Shown here one piece after another: positions 44,162 to 51,364 of a stretch of DNA of 64,000 bases. Location of the stretch: contig JBBPIG010000018.1 in NCBI GenBank assembly GCA_038040445.1, forward strand, positions 1 through 64,000, in the 5' to 3' direction. This DNA comes from Acidobacteriota bacterium. Lineage in GTDB: Bacteria; Acidobacteriota; Blastocatellia; UBA7656. The stretch's first letter is position 1, and each line of letters begins with the position of its first letter. Both the position numbers and the translations under genes were made by a program. The notes below the pieces were generated by a model. That model did no database searches, was not told the DNA's origin, and was given only the letters and a program-made list of their open reading frames with translations.

Positions 44162-44244
44162 GTCGTTCAGAGTTCAAGCTTCAGCTTGCTTCCAGGGCTT
44201 TACCCGATCGAATCACGCAAGCTGAAGCTTGAACTCTGAACGAC
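44162..44244. repeat. Perfect 28-bp hairpin (GTCGTTCAGAGTTC family)
   Basis: Arms 44162-44189 and 44217-44244 are exact reverse complements; similarity extends imperfectly outward over another ~25 bases on both sides. The internal AAGCTGAAGCTTGAACTCTG occurs again at 29221-29240. It lies between the serine hydrolase and the next small gene, with no T-run. Confidence 0.9.
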
Positions 44245-44295
44245 AAACTTCCCCCTGAGGACCGGACTAGTAACTTCACTTAAGGAGAGACAACA

Positions 44296-44601
44296 ATGCG
44301 TGTACTGCTAACCGTCGCCCTTCCGCTTGAACCATTCAACACCGCCGTGAGGAATGGAACCGCCGGCGAAACGCTCAATCGAATCCTCGAGGACTCGAAG
44401 GCGGAGTCGGTCTATTTCACCGAACTGGACGGCAACCGAACCGCTATTCTGGTGATCGACCTTGAGCGCGCATCCCAGATCCCGGCGTTCGCGGAGCCGT
44501 GGTTTTTAAGCTTCAACGGCAACTGCCAGTTTCGAATCGTGATGTCGCCGGAGGACCTCGCGCAGGCGGGGCTTGAAGAACTTGGGAAGAAATGGGCCTA
44601 G
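44296..44601 (+). CDS. DUF3303-like small conserved protein
   Basis: 101 residues, no membrane segment. The start MRVLLTVALPLEPFN and the middle VYFTELDGNRTAILVIDLERASQ, ending in PEDLAQAGLEELGKKWA, belong to a small ferredoxin-like (dimeric alpha/beta barrel) family often annotated DUF3303. The reaction is unknown. A clear AAGGAGAG precedes ATG 44296. Confidence 0.7.
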   Translation: MRVLLTVALPLEPFNTAVRNGTAGETLNRILEDSKAESVYFTELDGNRTAILVIDLERASQIPAFAEPWFLSFNGNCQFRIVMSPEDLAQAGLEELGKKWA

Positions 44602-44798
44602 GCGGGCCTGCTACTTGAGCGCTAGAGCTCGAATCATCGTCGTGTGTGTCCGTCGCTGCCGACGATCTTCAAGCGCCCGGACTAGCGCAGTTTTGTCGAC
44701 GCGGCCCGGCAGCCGGTAGTGATATGCCTGCGCTCAGAGACCTTGTACCGATGCAATGCTGATCAATATAGGCATTGAGACGTGATTCGGGTGTTTGT

Positions 44799-45263
44799 TT
44801 AGCTATCGGTGGCTTCTGGTTGCGAATCGCCCGGAAGCTTGCTGTAGACCGAGATCGCATAAACCATCTCCTCATCCAAATAGAGGTTGAGTATCCTGGC
44901 GGCCCTATGCCATTCCTCAGCGTCAAGACCGCGCGATTCGTCGGATGAGATCACCAGCAGATGATCGAGCAAGGTTATCCGCAATAGCGACAGCTCGCGT
45001 ATCAGATCGCGCCCCGTGTAACCTTGATGAAAGCGAGTGTAAACGTTCGCCCGGGCCTCATGACTGTTTCGCACGTCGGGCGTTTCGTCCTTTCGTATCA
45101 GTCTGCAAATCTCCTCGATGATTGCCGGGACGTGGTCTATCAGTTCCGGCTTGGATAAATTGTCGTCGGATTCAATGCTCGGGTCATCGCGTATGGCGTG
45201 GATCCAAGTCTCTATTAGCTGATCAATATGTGCTTCAATCTTTTCCGCTGTTGATTGACTCAT
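44799..45263 (-). CDS. RsbRD N-terminal-domain-like sensor protein
   Basis: 154 residues forming one all-helical domain, as in the N-terminal globin-like sensor of RsbRD proteins (VYTRFHQGYTGRDLIRELSLL is typical). There is no STAS domain. It could sense a signal for stress or phosphorylation networks. It follows a second minus-strand gene by 6 bases, so both form one operon. Confidence 0.65.
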   Translation of the reverse strand: MSQSTAEKIEAHIDQLIETWIHAIRDDPSIESDDNLSKPELIDHVPAIIEEICRLIRKDETPDVRNSHEARANVYTRFHQGYTGRDLIRELSLLRITLLDHLLVISSDESRGLDAEEWHRAARILNLYLDEEMVYAISVYSKLPGDSQPEATDS

Positions 45264-45269
45264 AAAGTC

Positions 45270-45626
45270 TCAGCTCACTCTCGCGCACATCGCTAGCGTG
45301 CCGGCGTCCAGGCAAGCTTCAAACTCCATTCCTTGAGTCTCCTTGACGAAATAAAGGAAGCCAAAGATGTTTGCGATTCCTTCATCGTCAAAGCCTAGCT
45401 GCCTTAGCAACACGTCGTCGGCTCGAAATGTGTACGGGTATGGCAGTGTCTTGTAGGTGTATTGTTCGGCGTCAAACATCACCTGGATCATGTTATACAA
45501 ATCCTTTAGAACCATGAATGACGTAATAAGGCAATTATAGTGGCGCTTACTGGCGCGCGTAAGGAGGAGGATGTAGTCTTCATTGTAATCATTCACAAAC
45601 CGATCGAATTCTTTTTGAGAAACCAT
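45270..45626 (-). CDS. Hypothetical protein of unknown fold
   Basis: 118 residues, low GC and rich in Tyr, Phe and Asp, with no signal or membrane helix. Start MVSQKEFDRFVNDYNEDY. I recognise no domain. The atypical composition marks the beginning of the accessory stretch that continues to 53.4 kb. It precedes the RsbRD-like gene by 6 bases. Confidence 0.45.
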   Translation of the reverse strand: MVSQKEFDRFVNDYNEDYILLLTRASKRHYNCLITSFMVLKDLYNMIQVMFDAEQYTYKTLPYPYTFRADDVLLRQLGFDDEGIANIFGFLYFVKETQGMEFEACLDAGTLAMCARVS

Positions 45627-45667
45627 TGGCTATCCTTTGAGGTGTTCGTCCTGCTAAAGATTTGCCG

Positions 45668-46870
45668 TCAAACGTCCAGGTAATTGCATGATAGGTGCAC
45701 CCTGATTGTTTTAACAAGCGGGTTGCCTGTTGACTGCTGCCGGTCTCTACTGCGGCGGCCAGACAAAACAAGCGGCAAAACAACCCGGCTCTTTCGGCCG
45801 CATTGCCGATCCGGTGAGAGCACAAAGCATTCGACAACTGAACCGCTTGCCGTTGGGTGCTCATTGTTACGACGCTTAATGCGATATATCTCTCCGCGAG
45901 AATAGAACGTACGCCATACTTCGTGTGCGACACCGATGCTGTAGAAGCGATAAGCGTCGTCCTTCAGGTCCTTGAACGCAGGCATGCTCGACAGAAGAGT
46001 TAGCGCTTCGCTCCAAAGACCCGACTCCAACAGCTTGCTGGCCTCCTTCAGCTTTCCCGAAGGCAGCGCGACGATCTCCGAGTAAACACGCGGGGAGAGC
46101 TGCGCCAGTATGAGACCAGCCGCGGTGTCCGCGAGTTTCAGGTAGACGAAATTCAAATCATCAAGCGAAGGAACGCTTGGACCGCCGCCAACTTCTCGCG
46201 CATCCGTGTAGACCGCGTCGAACCTGTCCGAGTAGAGAAGGATTCCGGTCGCGACGTCTGTGACTTCGCATTTGACACTCATTCGTGCCTCAAAAACGAG
46301 CGCCCGATATGGCACGTCGACGTATGTGTATTGGGGTTCGATGCGGGTGGCGCCGGTCTCGGGATCGGTCACGGTTGTTTGCCCGGTCTGCTGGTACTCC
46401 TGCCTTGTTCTGGTTTCAACCCCCGGCGACACGCTGAGATCAGTGATGGTGCAGGCGATCGAAGTATCCGCCGCGGTTTGCGCTGCCCTGAGTCTGGGAT
46501 CGTTCCTCAACAGCGTTTGTTCGATGCTCTGTTGTAGAAACTCTGGCACTCGAGGAGTGACGGGCTTCGATGAGGTGACCAGTGTCTTAAACGCCGGTCC
46601 CGGCAGATATACACCGGGCGAAGTTCGAACTTCGATCACCGTCTTCCTGCCCGATGAACGTCGCGCACTTGCATCTAGAGGATTCGGCCCTCCAAGCTCG
46701 TAAGCGCAGACGAGCGGCGCACCATACGCCGCAACAACCAGGCAGCCGCTGAGTGTCAAAACGCAGGCTGACTTGGGCCAGGCAGCAATACGAGTAGCGA
46801 AGCCGAAACGGAAGCGAGTGTGCGCTATTGGACGCGCAGTGAGGCGCTGGACTCTGATAAGGCGCGGCAT
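45668..46870 (-). CDS. Secreted/membrane hypothetical protein, possibly C-terminally frameshifted
   Basis: 400 residues from ATG 46870 (MPRLIRVQRLTARPIAH). A hydrophobic helix at ~30-55 anchors it or acts as signal. The middle part has repeated beta motifs (FEARMSVKCEVTDVATGILLYS) of the kind seen in acidobacterial secreted proteins, and the later half has helical TPR-like segments (LKEASKLLESGLWSEALTLL). After YSIGVAHE (about 45925) the sequence becomes low-complexity and polar. An alternative frame continues as MAYVLFSRRD, so one base may have been gained or lost near 45,920. Confidence 0.5.
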   Translation of the reverse strand: MPRLIRVQRLTARPIAHTRFRFGFATRIAAWPKSACVLTLSGCLVVAAYGAPLVCAYELGGPNPLDASARRSSGRKTVIEVRTSPGVYLPGPAFKTLVTSSKPVTPRVPEFLQQSIEQTLLRNDPRLRAAQTAADTSIACTITDLSVSPGVETRTRQEYQQTGQTTVTDPETGATRIEPQYTYVDVPYRALVFEARMSVKCEVTDVATGILLYSDRFDAVYTDAREVGGGPSVPSLDDLNFVYLKLADTAAGLILAQLSPRVYSEIVALPSGKLKEASKLLESGLWSEALTLLSSMPAFKDLKDDAYRFYSIGVAHEVWRTFYSRGEIYRIKRRNNEHPTASGSVVECFVLSPDRQCGRKSRVVLPLVLSGRRSRDRQQSTGNPLVKTIRVHLSCNYLDV

Positions 46871-47063
46871 ATGGACCTCCGAAGCGTTGAGGCCCCATCT
46901 GCGCTCAAGATCCTCTACCTCAGATACTCGATAAGCGCGCTGACGGTTACCGCCGAATTCGATCGCACGAAATGGTGCTTTGCCGAACCGGCTTTCCGCC
47001 TTCTGATCTCGGGCCACTCTTGTTCTTCTAAAGCACGTCGCTACGATTCGCTGCAGCCGAGCT

Positions 47064-47324
47064 TCACTTGGCGTTTGATTGATGTTTCGCGATCAACTCG
47101 CGAATAGCTGGCAGTAATTCTCTGGGAACTTCTATGACTGTCTTCGTGGGATCACTGAATACGGCCTCGTCTTCGGCGAGCGCTTCTCCTTCAGTCTGGC
47201 GCTCGTAGTGCGAGATCACGCTACGGACCTTCTCGTCGGTCCAGCCCTTGGGAAATCGATTGTTCTTCAATGGTCGCTTCCTCTTCCTGCGTCGTTTATA
47301 CGCCTGCAATGGCCTTCCGTTCAA
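47064..47324 (-). CDS. Small conserved hypothetical protein
   Basis: 86 residues from TTG 47324. A basic N-terminal stretch (KRRRKRKR) precedes the conserved core FPKGWTDEKVRSVISHYERQ, then an acidic segment and VIEVPRELLPAIRELIAKH. This pattern recurs in many genomes as a small protein often near toxin-like genes, possibly an antitoxin or regulator. It is divergent from the ACP/XRE operon and shares its control region. Confidence 0.5.
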   Translation of the reverse strand: MNGRPLQAYKRRRKRKRPLKNNRFPKGWTDEKVRSVISHYERQTEGEALAEDEAVFSDPTKTVIEVPRELLPAIRELIAKHQSNAK

Positions 47325-47343
47325 CTCTTGCTCTGCTCTGCGC

Positions 47344-47381
47344 TTGACAATATCAACCCGAGCGATGTAAGAATTTCTTAC
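47344..47381 (+). promoter_or_regulatory. Putative promoter/operator of the nucleotide-modification operon
   Basis: TTGACA (47344-47349) is a full -35. A possible -10 (TAAGAA, 47368-47373) lies 18 bases on but is poor. Overlapping it is the palindrome GTAAGAA-T-TTCTTAC (47367-47381), a good operator candidate for the XRE protein encoded 340 bases downstream. The AAGGAGG for the first gene is at 47394-47400. Confidence 0.5.
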
Positions 47382-47407
47382 GTGAGGTAAGAGAAGGAGG
47401 TCCCAAC

Positions 47408-47713
47408 ATGCTTTTAAGCCGAGATGAAGTCCGAACGCTCGTGATCTCAAGCATTCGTGAAGTTGCCGAGAACAAGAATGACGATCCAATCGTGGACGAG
47501 ACTGATCCGATTCATGACCTTGGCCTCGATAGTAACGATGGAGTTGACTTCGCATGCGCGATCAGCGAGAAATTGAACTACGACGTCCCTGATAACATCA
47601 ACCCGTTGGTTAGCGATAAACCAACCCGCCCGCGAAAGGTCGGCGAAATTGTCGACCTTATGTGCAACTTGCTGCAAGAGAGTGAACGACACGCTAGGGG
47701 AGATCGAAAGTAG
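47408..47713 (+). CDS. Acyl-carrier-protein-like protein
   Basis: 101 residues. The ACP four-helix core is recognisable: the phosphopantetheine site reads DLGLDSND (Ser42), followed by GVDFACAISEKLNYDVP and a helix at the end (VGEIVDLMCNLL). It would carry an acyl or aminoacyl group as a thioester. Finding an ACP at the head of a nucleotide-enzyme operon is unexpected. AAGGAGG precedes ATG 47408; its stop is 1 base from the next start. Confidence 0.75.
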   Translation: MLLSRDEVRTLVISSIREVAENKNDDPIVDETDPIHDLGLDSNDGVDFACAISEKLNYDVPDNINPLVSDKPTRPRKVGEIVDLMCNLLQESERHARGDRK

Positions 47714-47714
47714 A

Positions 47715-48059
47715 ATGTCTGATATCGATCCGATTCGCACATCAATAGCCGCAAGGCTCCGAGCTGCGAGGGAACAGGCTGGCCTTTCGCAAGGCCAAGT
47801 CGCGAAATTGCTCGACCTCCACCGCCCCTCAATCTCAGAAATTGAAGCCGGTCGCCGGCGGGTTTCTGCTGAGGAGCTCTCTCGCTTGGCAGGCATCTAT
47901 AACGTCAGCATCTCCTGGCTCACGGAAGAGAAATCGGAAGTCGCGGATCCCGCCGTCGAACTGGCAGCTCGCGAGTTGGCAAAGCTGAAGGGCGAGGATC
48001 TGGACCGCGTGCTTCGTTTTCTTCGTACGTTGCGGAAATCTGGAGGCAGTGAGAAATGA
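47715..48059 (+). CDS. XRE-family transcriptional regulator
   Basis: 114 residues. A lambda-repressor-type helix-turn-helix spans ~10-66 (LRAAREQAGLSQGQVAKLLD, then HRPSISEIEAGRRRVSAEEL). The short acidic tail may dimerise or be cleaved. It overlaps the ImmA/IrrE gene by the ATGA junction, the standard repressor-protease pairing: cleavage by the partner relieves repression. It likely binds the palindrome at 47367. Confidence 0.9.
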   Translation: MSDIDPIRTSIAARLRAAREQAGLSQGQVAKLLDLHRPSISEIEAGRRRVSAEELSRLAGIYNVSISWLTEEKSEVADPAVELAARELAKLKGEDLDRVLRFLRTLRKSGGSEK

Positions 48060-48931
48060 TCGATCGGGAGCGGGTTGCAAGGAAGGCTCTTCGCAACGCG
48101 CTCGCGATGCGGCGACGGGTGTCCGCATCAAGATCTCAACCAATCTGTGTCTATGATCTTGCAGAACAGTTGGGGGTCGAGGTTATATTCCGTCCTGAGA
48201 CTAGCCTAGGTGGAATGTATGTGAAAACGTCAGAGACAATTCTGATTCCCGCGAATCGGCCTCCTGGACGTCAAGCTTTTACGTGCGCACACGAGCTTGC
48301 CCACTGGCTGTTTGGACACGGAAGTCGAATCGAAGAAACTGCTGTCCTAGAAGAAGAACACCACAACAATTCCGAAGAGCGGTTGGCGAATTTCTTCGCG
48401 AGTTATTTGCTTATGCCGCCGTGGGCAGTCAGGGAAGCATTCAGTCGGCGTAACTGGATACCTCAGGCAAGTAAGCCGCTGCAGGTATACACAGTTGCGG
48501 GGCAGCTCGGGGTTGGCTACGAGACATTAGTCCAGCATCTCTACCATTCCCTTCAGCTTTTATCTTTGACACAGATGGAACAACTGCTTCGATCTACTCC
48601 GAAGCGATTGCGTCAGTCGGTCCTTGGGCACGACAACGCTCGTCATCTCGTCATCGTGGACCGCGCTTGGACTAAGATAGCCGTCGATTTGCAAGTCGGA
48701 GATTTGACCATCCTTCCGGCGAATGTCACACTCGAAGGCAGCAGCGCAAGTACTGTTGGCGATCATCCCCTGGGTGCGCTCGTCGAGGCGCGGCTGCCAG
48801 GTATTACTCGTGTCCATGCTTGTGATGGCTCGTGGGCCACATTCGTTCGGGTATCTCGTAGAGACTTCATCGGCAGAAGCATCTACCGGCACTTGGAGGA
48901 TCCCGATGTCGAGTACTCCCAATCTGATTAA
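48056..48931 (+). CDS. ImmA/IrrE family metallo-endopeptidase
   Basis: 291 residues. The zinc site HELAHWLFGH (His79, Glu80, His83) and the downstream Glu in EERLANFFASYLLMP are present. The family includes ImmA, which cleaves the ICEBs1 repressor ImmR, and IrrE/PprI, which cleaves the DdrO repressor after DNA damage. A C-terminal domain (about 190-291) after the protease is of unknown role. Coupling with the XRE gene means the operon probably turns on after DNA damage or phage attack. Confidence 0.9.
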   Translation: MIDRERVARKALRNALAMRRRVSASRSQPICVYDLAEQLGVEVIFRPETSLGGMYVKTSETILIPANRPPGRQAFTCAHELAHWLFGHGSRIEETAVLEEEHHNNSEERLANFFASYLLMPPWAVREAFSRRNWIPQASKPLQVYTVAGQLGVGYETLVQHLYHSLQLLSLTQMEQLLRSTPKRLRQSVLGHDNARHLVIVDRAWTKIAVDLQVGDLTILPANVTLEGSSASTVGDHPLGALVEARLPGITRVHACDGSWATFVRVSRRDFIGRSIYRHLEDPDVEYSQSD

Positions 48932-49715
48932 TGAAACAAACCTATCGCGGTCGTGGGCGCGGGCTTTACTTACGGTGTTAGACAACAGCCGAAGTGACTT
49001 GGCTCCTTTAACGGTCTCGATTGCGGACTTCGACGACGGTTTACCAGTCGAAGACGCGCGCATCCGCTCCGCTCTCGAAAAGTCCTTGGCACGGTCGGGA
49101 AAGTTCTCTTGTGACGTTTCCGCAATGGTGATATTCCCTTTCAAGGCATGGACACGAAGAGGGCGACCAGACATAACAACATTCTCTGAGTTCTATCTAA
49201 ACAAGTATCTCCCGAGACTTCGGGCGCTCGATTGCCGCAACAGAAGAGGAACCTACTTTGAGCGCATGATTTCCTTCCAAGGTGTAAGAGGCAAGAACGG
49301 AAAACTCTTGAGCGAGCCGAAGAACCAACTTCAACACATAATTGGTTTGTGGCCTAAGGATGGGTCTCGGCCGAGGCCCCGTCAGTCAGCACTTCAGGTC
49401 GCTTGCTTTGATCCGGTCAGGGACCACAATGGATCGTCTCTCAGCGGCTTTCCATGTCTTCAACAAGTGAGCTTCACGTACGATAACTCTGGTGGACTTG
49501 CGGTGAACGCCTATTATCCTACCCAGTATATTTTTGACCGTGCTTACGGGAATTACCTCGGGCTGTGTCATCTGGGTTATTTCATGGCGTCACAGTTTGG
49601 CCTCGCCATGGTCAGACTGAACTGTTTCATTGGGCGCCCGGAGCGAGGCGATATTACAAAATCCGCTCTGGCGGAATTAAGAAGTATGATAAGTGATGTA
49701 CTTGGTTCTCATTGA
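48906..49715 (+). CDS. Divergent thymidylate-synthase-fold protein
   Basis: 269 residues overlapping the ImmA stop by 26 bases. The C-terminal half follows the TS pattern: RQSALQVACFDP (RQ near 159), the catalytic-type Cys in FPCLQQVSF (C184), an AYYPTQ...YGNYLGL stretch that aligns with RSxDxxxGLPxN, and a last FGLAMVRLNCFIG strand. The N-terminal 100 residues have no match I know. The dUMP contact Arg-Ser pair is not retained, so the substrate may differ or the protein may be a regulator. Second TS-fold gene of the operon. Confidence 0.6.
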   Translation: MSSTPNLINETNLSRSWARALLTVLDNSRSDLAPLTVSIADFDDGLPVEDARIRSALEKSLARSGKFSCDVSAMVIFPFKAWTRRGRPDITTFSEFYLNKYLPRLRALDCRNRRGTYFERMISFQGVRGKNGKLLSEPKNQLQHIIGLWPKDGSRPRPRQSALQVACFDPVRDHNGSSLSGFPCLQQVSFTYDNSGGLAVNAYYPTQYIFDRAYGNYLGLCHLGYFMASQFGLAMVRLNCFIGRPERGDITKSALAELRSMISDVLGSH

Positions 49716-49762
49716 GAAACCACGAGGCAATAGAAGACTAGCCACGGAAAGGTTGTCGACGC

Positions 49763-50683
49763 ATGTCATTCTGGAGCACTGAGAAGATACTCCAAAAGCG
49801 GGTCTTGACGGAACTGATCAAACCCTTCGACCTCAAGCGACTCAAGCACGGTGCCTATGAATTAGCTTTGGGCCACGAGGCACTGATAACCAGCGAACCC
49901 ACTGGCTTGAAGCAAAAGCTTGAACCCGGAGAACAACTCTTAATTCCTCCTGGACAGTTCGGCATTCTCCTGACTGAGGAGATCGTATCTATCCCGGCCT
50001 ACGCAATTGGTTTTATTTCAATCCGGTTCAGTATCAAGTGTCAGGGACTCGTGAATGTATCCGGCTTCCACGTTGATCCCGGTTTCACTGGACACCTGAA
50101 ATTCGCCGTTTACAATGCTGGCAGCCAGAGTATTTTTCTCACACGCGGTGATCGTGTGTTCATGATATGGTTTAGCGATTTGAGTGAAGCTACAAGGGAT
50201 CTTTATGATGGCGAGCATTCTAACCAAAACGAAATTACCTCTGGGGACGCGCGGCTCTTGCACGGGGAGGTCGCTTCTCCAGCAGCGCTCAAGAAACAAA
50301 TTGAAGAACTACGTAGCACCATCGCTCAGCAGGTGGTTACGCTCGGGGACGAGCACAAGCGGCAGGTCTCTGCGCTTGAGGATAAGACCGAACAGCGGAT
50401 TAGGGCACTGGACGACAAGATTGGAACCTGGAGGACCTTTACCATAACCTTCTTCTCTGCAATAACAGTTCTAATACTCGGGACGATACTTAGTCTGGTT
50501 CTTGGTCTATTTACGAAGCTCTTTCCTCCGTCCCCTGCACAGTCTAACCCGGCGATTCATGAACCGCAGCCGCAGGATTCTACAAAGGATTTGAATAGTG
50601 AGAACCCTTCTACCAATCGAGACCGCACTTCCACGGACACGGAAGACAAAGGTCGATCGGTCAAACCAATTCCTAGGAGATGA
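49763..50683 (+). CDS. dUTPase/dCTP-deaminase-like protein with coiled coil and membrane anchor
   Basis: 306 residues. The first ~160 fit the dUTPase/DCD beta-fold: LLIPPGQFGILLTEE, FISIRFSIKCQGLVN, then GFHVDPGFTGHLKFAVYN. The dCTP-deaminase catalytic Glu (LEFxN in E. coli Dcd) is replaced by Ala in FAVYN, while the dUTPase Asp in VDPGFTG is kept. A coiled coil (about 175-225), one membrane helix (about 230-255) and a polar tail follow. It may be a membrane-tethered dUTP-binding or hydrolysing factor instead of a deaminase. Confidence 0.7.
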   Translation: MSFWSTEKILQKRVLTELIKPFDLKRLKHGAYELALGHEALITSEPTGLKQKLEPGEQLLIPPGQFGILLTEEIVSIPAYAIGFISIRFSIKCQGLVNVSGFHVDPGFTGHLKFAVYNAGSQSIFLTRGDRVFMIWFSDLSEATRDLYDGEHSNQNEITSGDARLLHGEVASPAALKKQIEELRSTIAQQVVTLGDEHKRQVSALEDKTEQRIRALDDKIGTWRTFTITFFSAITVLILGTILSLVLGLFTKLFPPSPAQSNPAIHEPQPQDSTKDLNSENPSTNRDRTSTDTEDKGRSVKPIPRR

Positions 50684-50689
50684 TCAACA

Positions 50690-51364
50690 ATGTGTGAACC
50701 GGGAAAACTGTTTGTCTTTGAAGGGCCCGACAACTCCGGTAAAACGACCCTATCGATAGCCTCTGCGGAATACTTTCGAAGCAAGGGGATAGAGTGCGAC
50801 TATTTCGCTTTTCCAGGAAGAGAAATCGGCACTCTCGGAACCCTAGTTTACGGATTGCACCACGACCCCCAATCTAGGGGCGTTCAAGCGATAACCCCGA
50901 CGAGTCTTCAGCTGCTACACATCGCGGCTCATGTTGATGCCATCGAATCCAAAATCCTGCCGGCACTTAAGATCGGCCGGAACGTTGTGCTCGATCGATT
51001 CTGGTGGTCGACGCTAGTGTACGGAAGAGTCGCGGGAGCGAACCGAGCCGCGCTTGGGAGGATGGTCGACTTGGAGCAAGCTTGCTGGGCGAATCATTCT
51101 CCAGAAGGAGTCTTCTTGATACAACGTTCGAACCCTATTACCGCTCCCGCAACAGATGACTGGAAGGCAGTTTCTCAGGAGTACGCTGAGGTTGCCGCGC
51201 AAGAGGCTAATCGCTACCCGGTTTGGTACGTCGAAAACAACGGTGGTTTTGCGGACGCACTGTCACAAGTTGTTAAGCATATCTACCTCGATAGGGAGTT
51301 AAGTGAAGCCGATGGCTCGACGACAGCGGACAGATACTATCATCCAGCTTCAACTGAGGCTTAA
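50690..51364 (+). CDS. Thymidylate-kinase-like nucleoside monophosphate kinase
   Basis: 224 residues. P-loop FEGPDNSGKTT (~10-20) and the DRFWWSTLVYG motif (DR-Y/F and Ser contacts) place it with dTMP kinases. The LID region is shorter and altered (IQRSNPITAPATDDW), so it may phosphorylate a modified dUMP/dTMP. A 6-base gap from the previous gene and an overlap with the next show coupling. Confidence 0.8.
   Translation: MCEPGKLFVFEGPDNSGKTTLSIASAEYFRSKGIECDYFAFPGREIGTLGTLVYGLHHDPQSRGVQAITPTSLQLLHIAAHVDAIESKILPALKIGRNVVLDRFWWSTLVYGRVAGANRAALGRMVDLEQACWANHSPEGVFLIQRSNPITAPATDDWKAVSQEYAEVAAQEANRYPVWYVENNGGFADALSQVVKHIYLDRELSEADGSTTADRYYHPASTEA

Noticed and set aside
37844-44748. 21-base near-identical segment at 37844-37864 and 44728-44748 (CTGCGCT-AGAGACCTTGTAC)
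   Set aside because: One mismatch in 21 bases is suggestive, but there is no shared context or fold, and it is close to the level chance could give in 64 kb.
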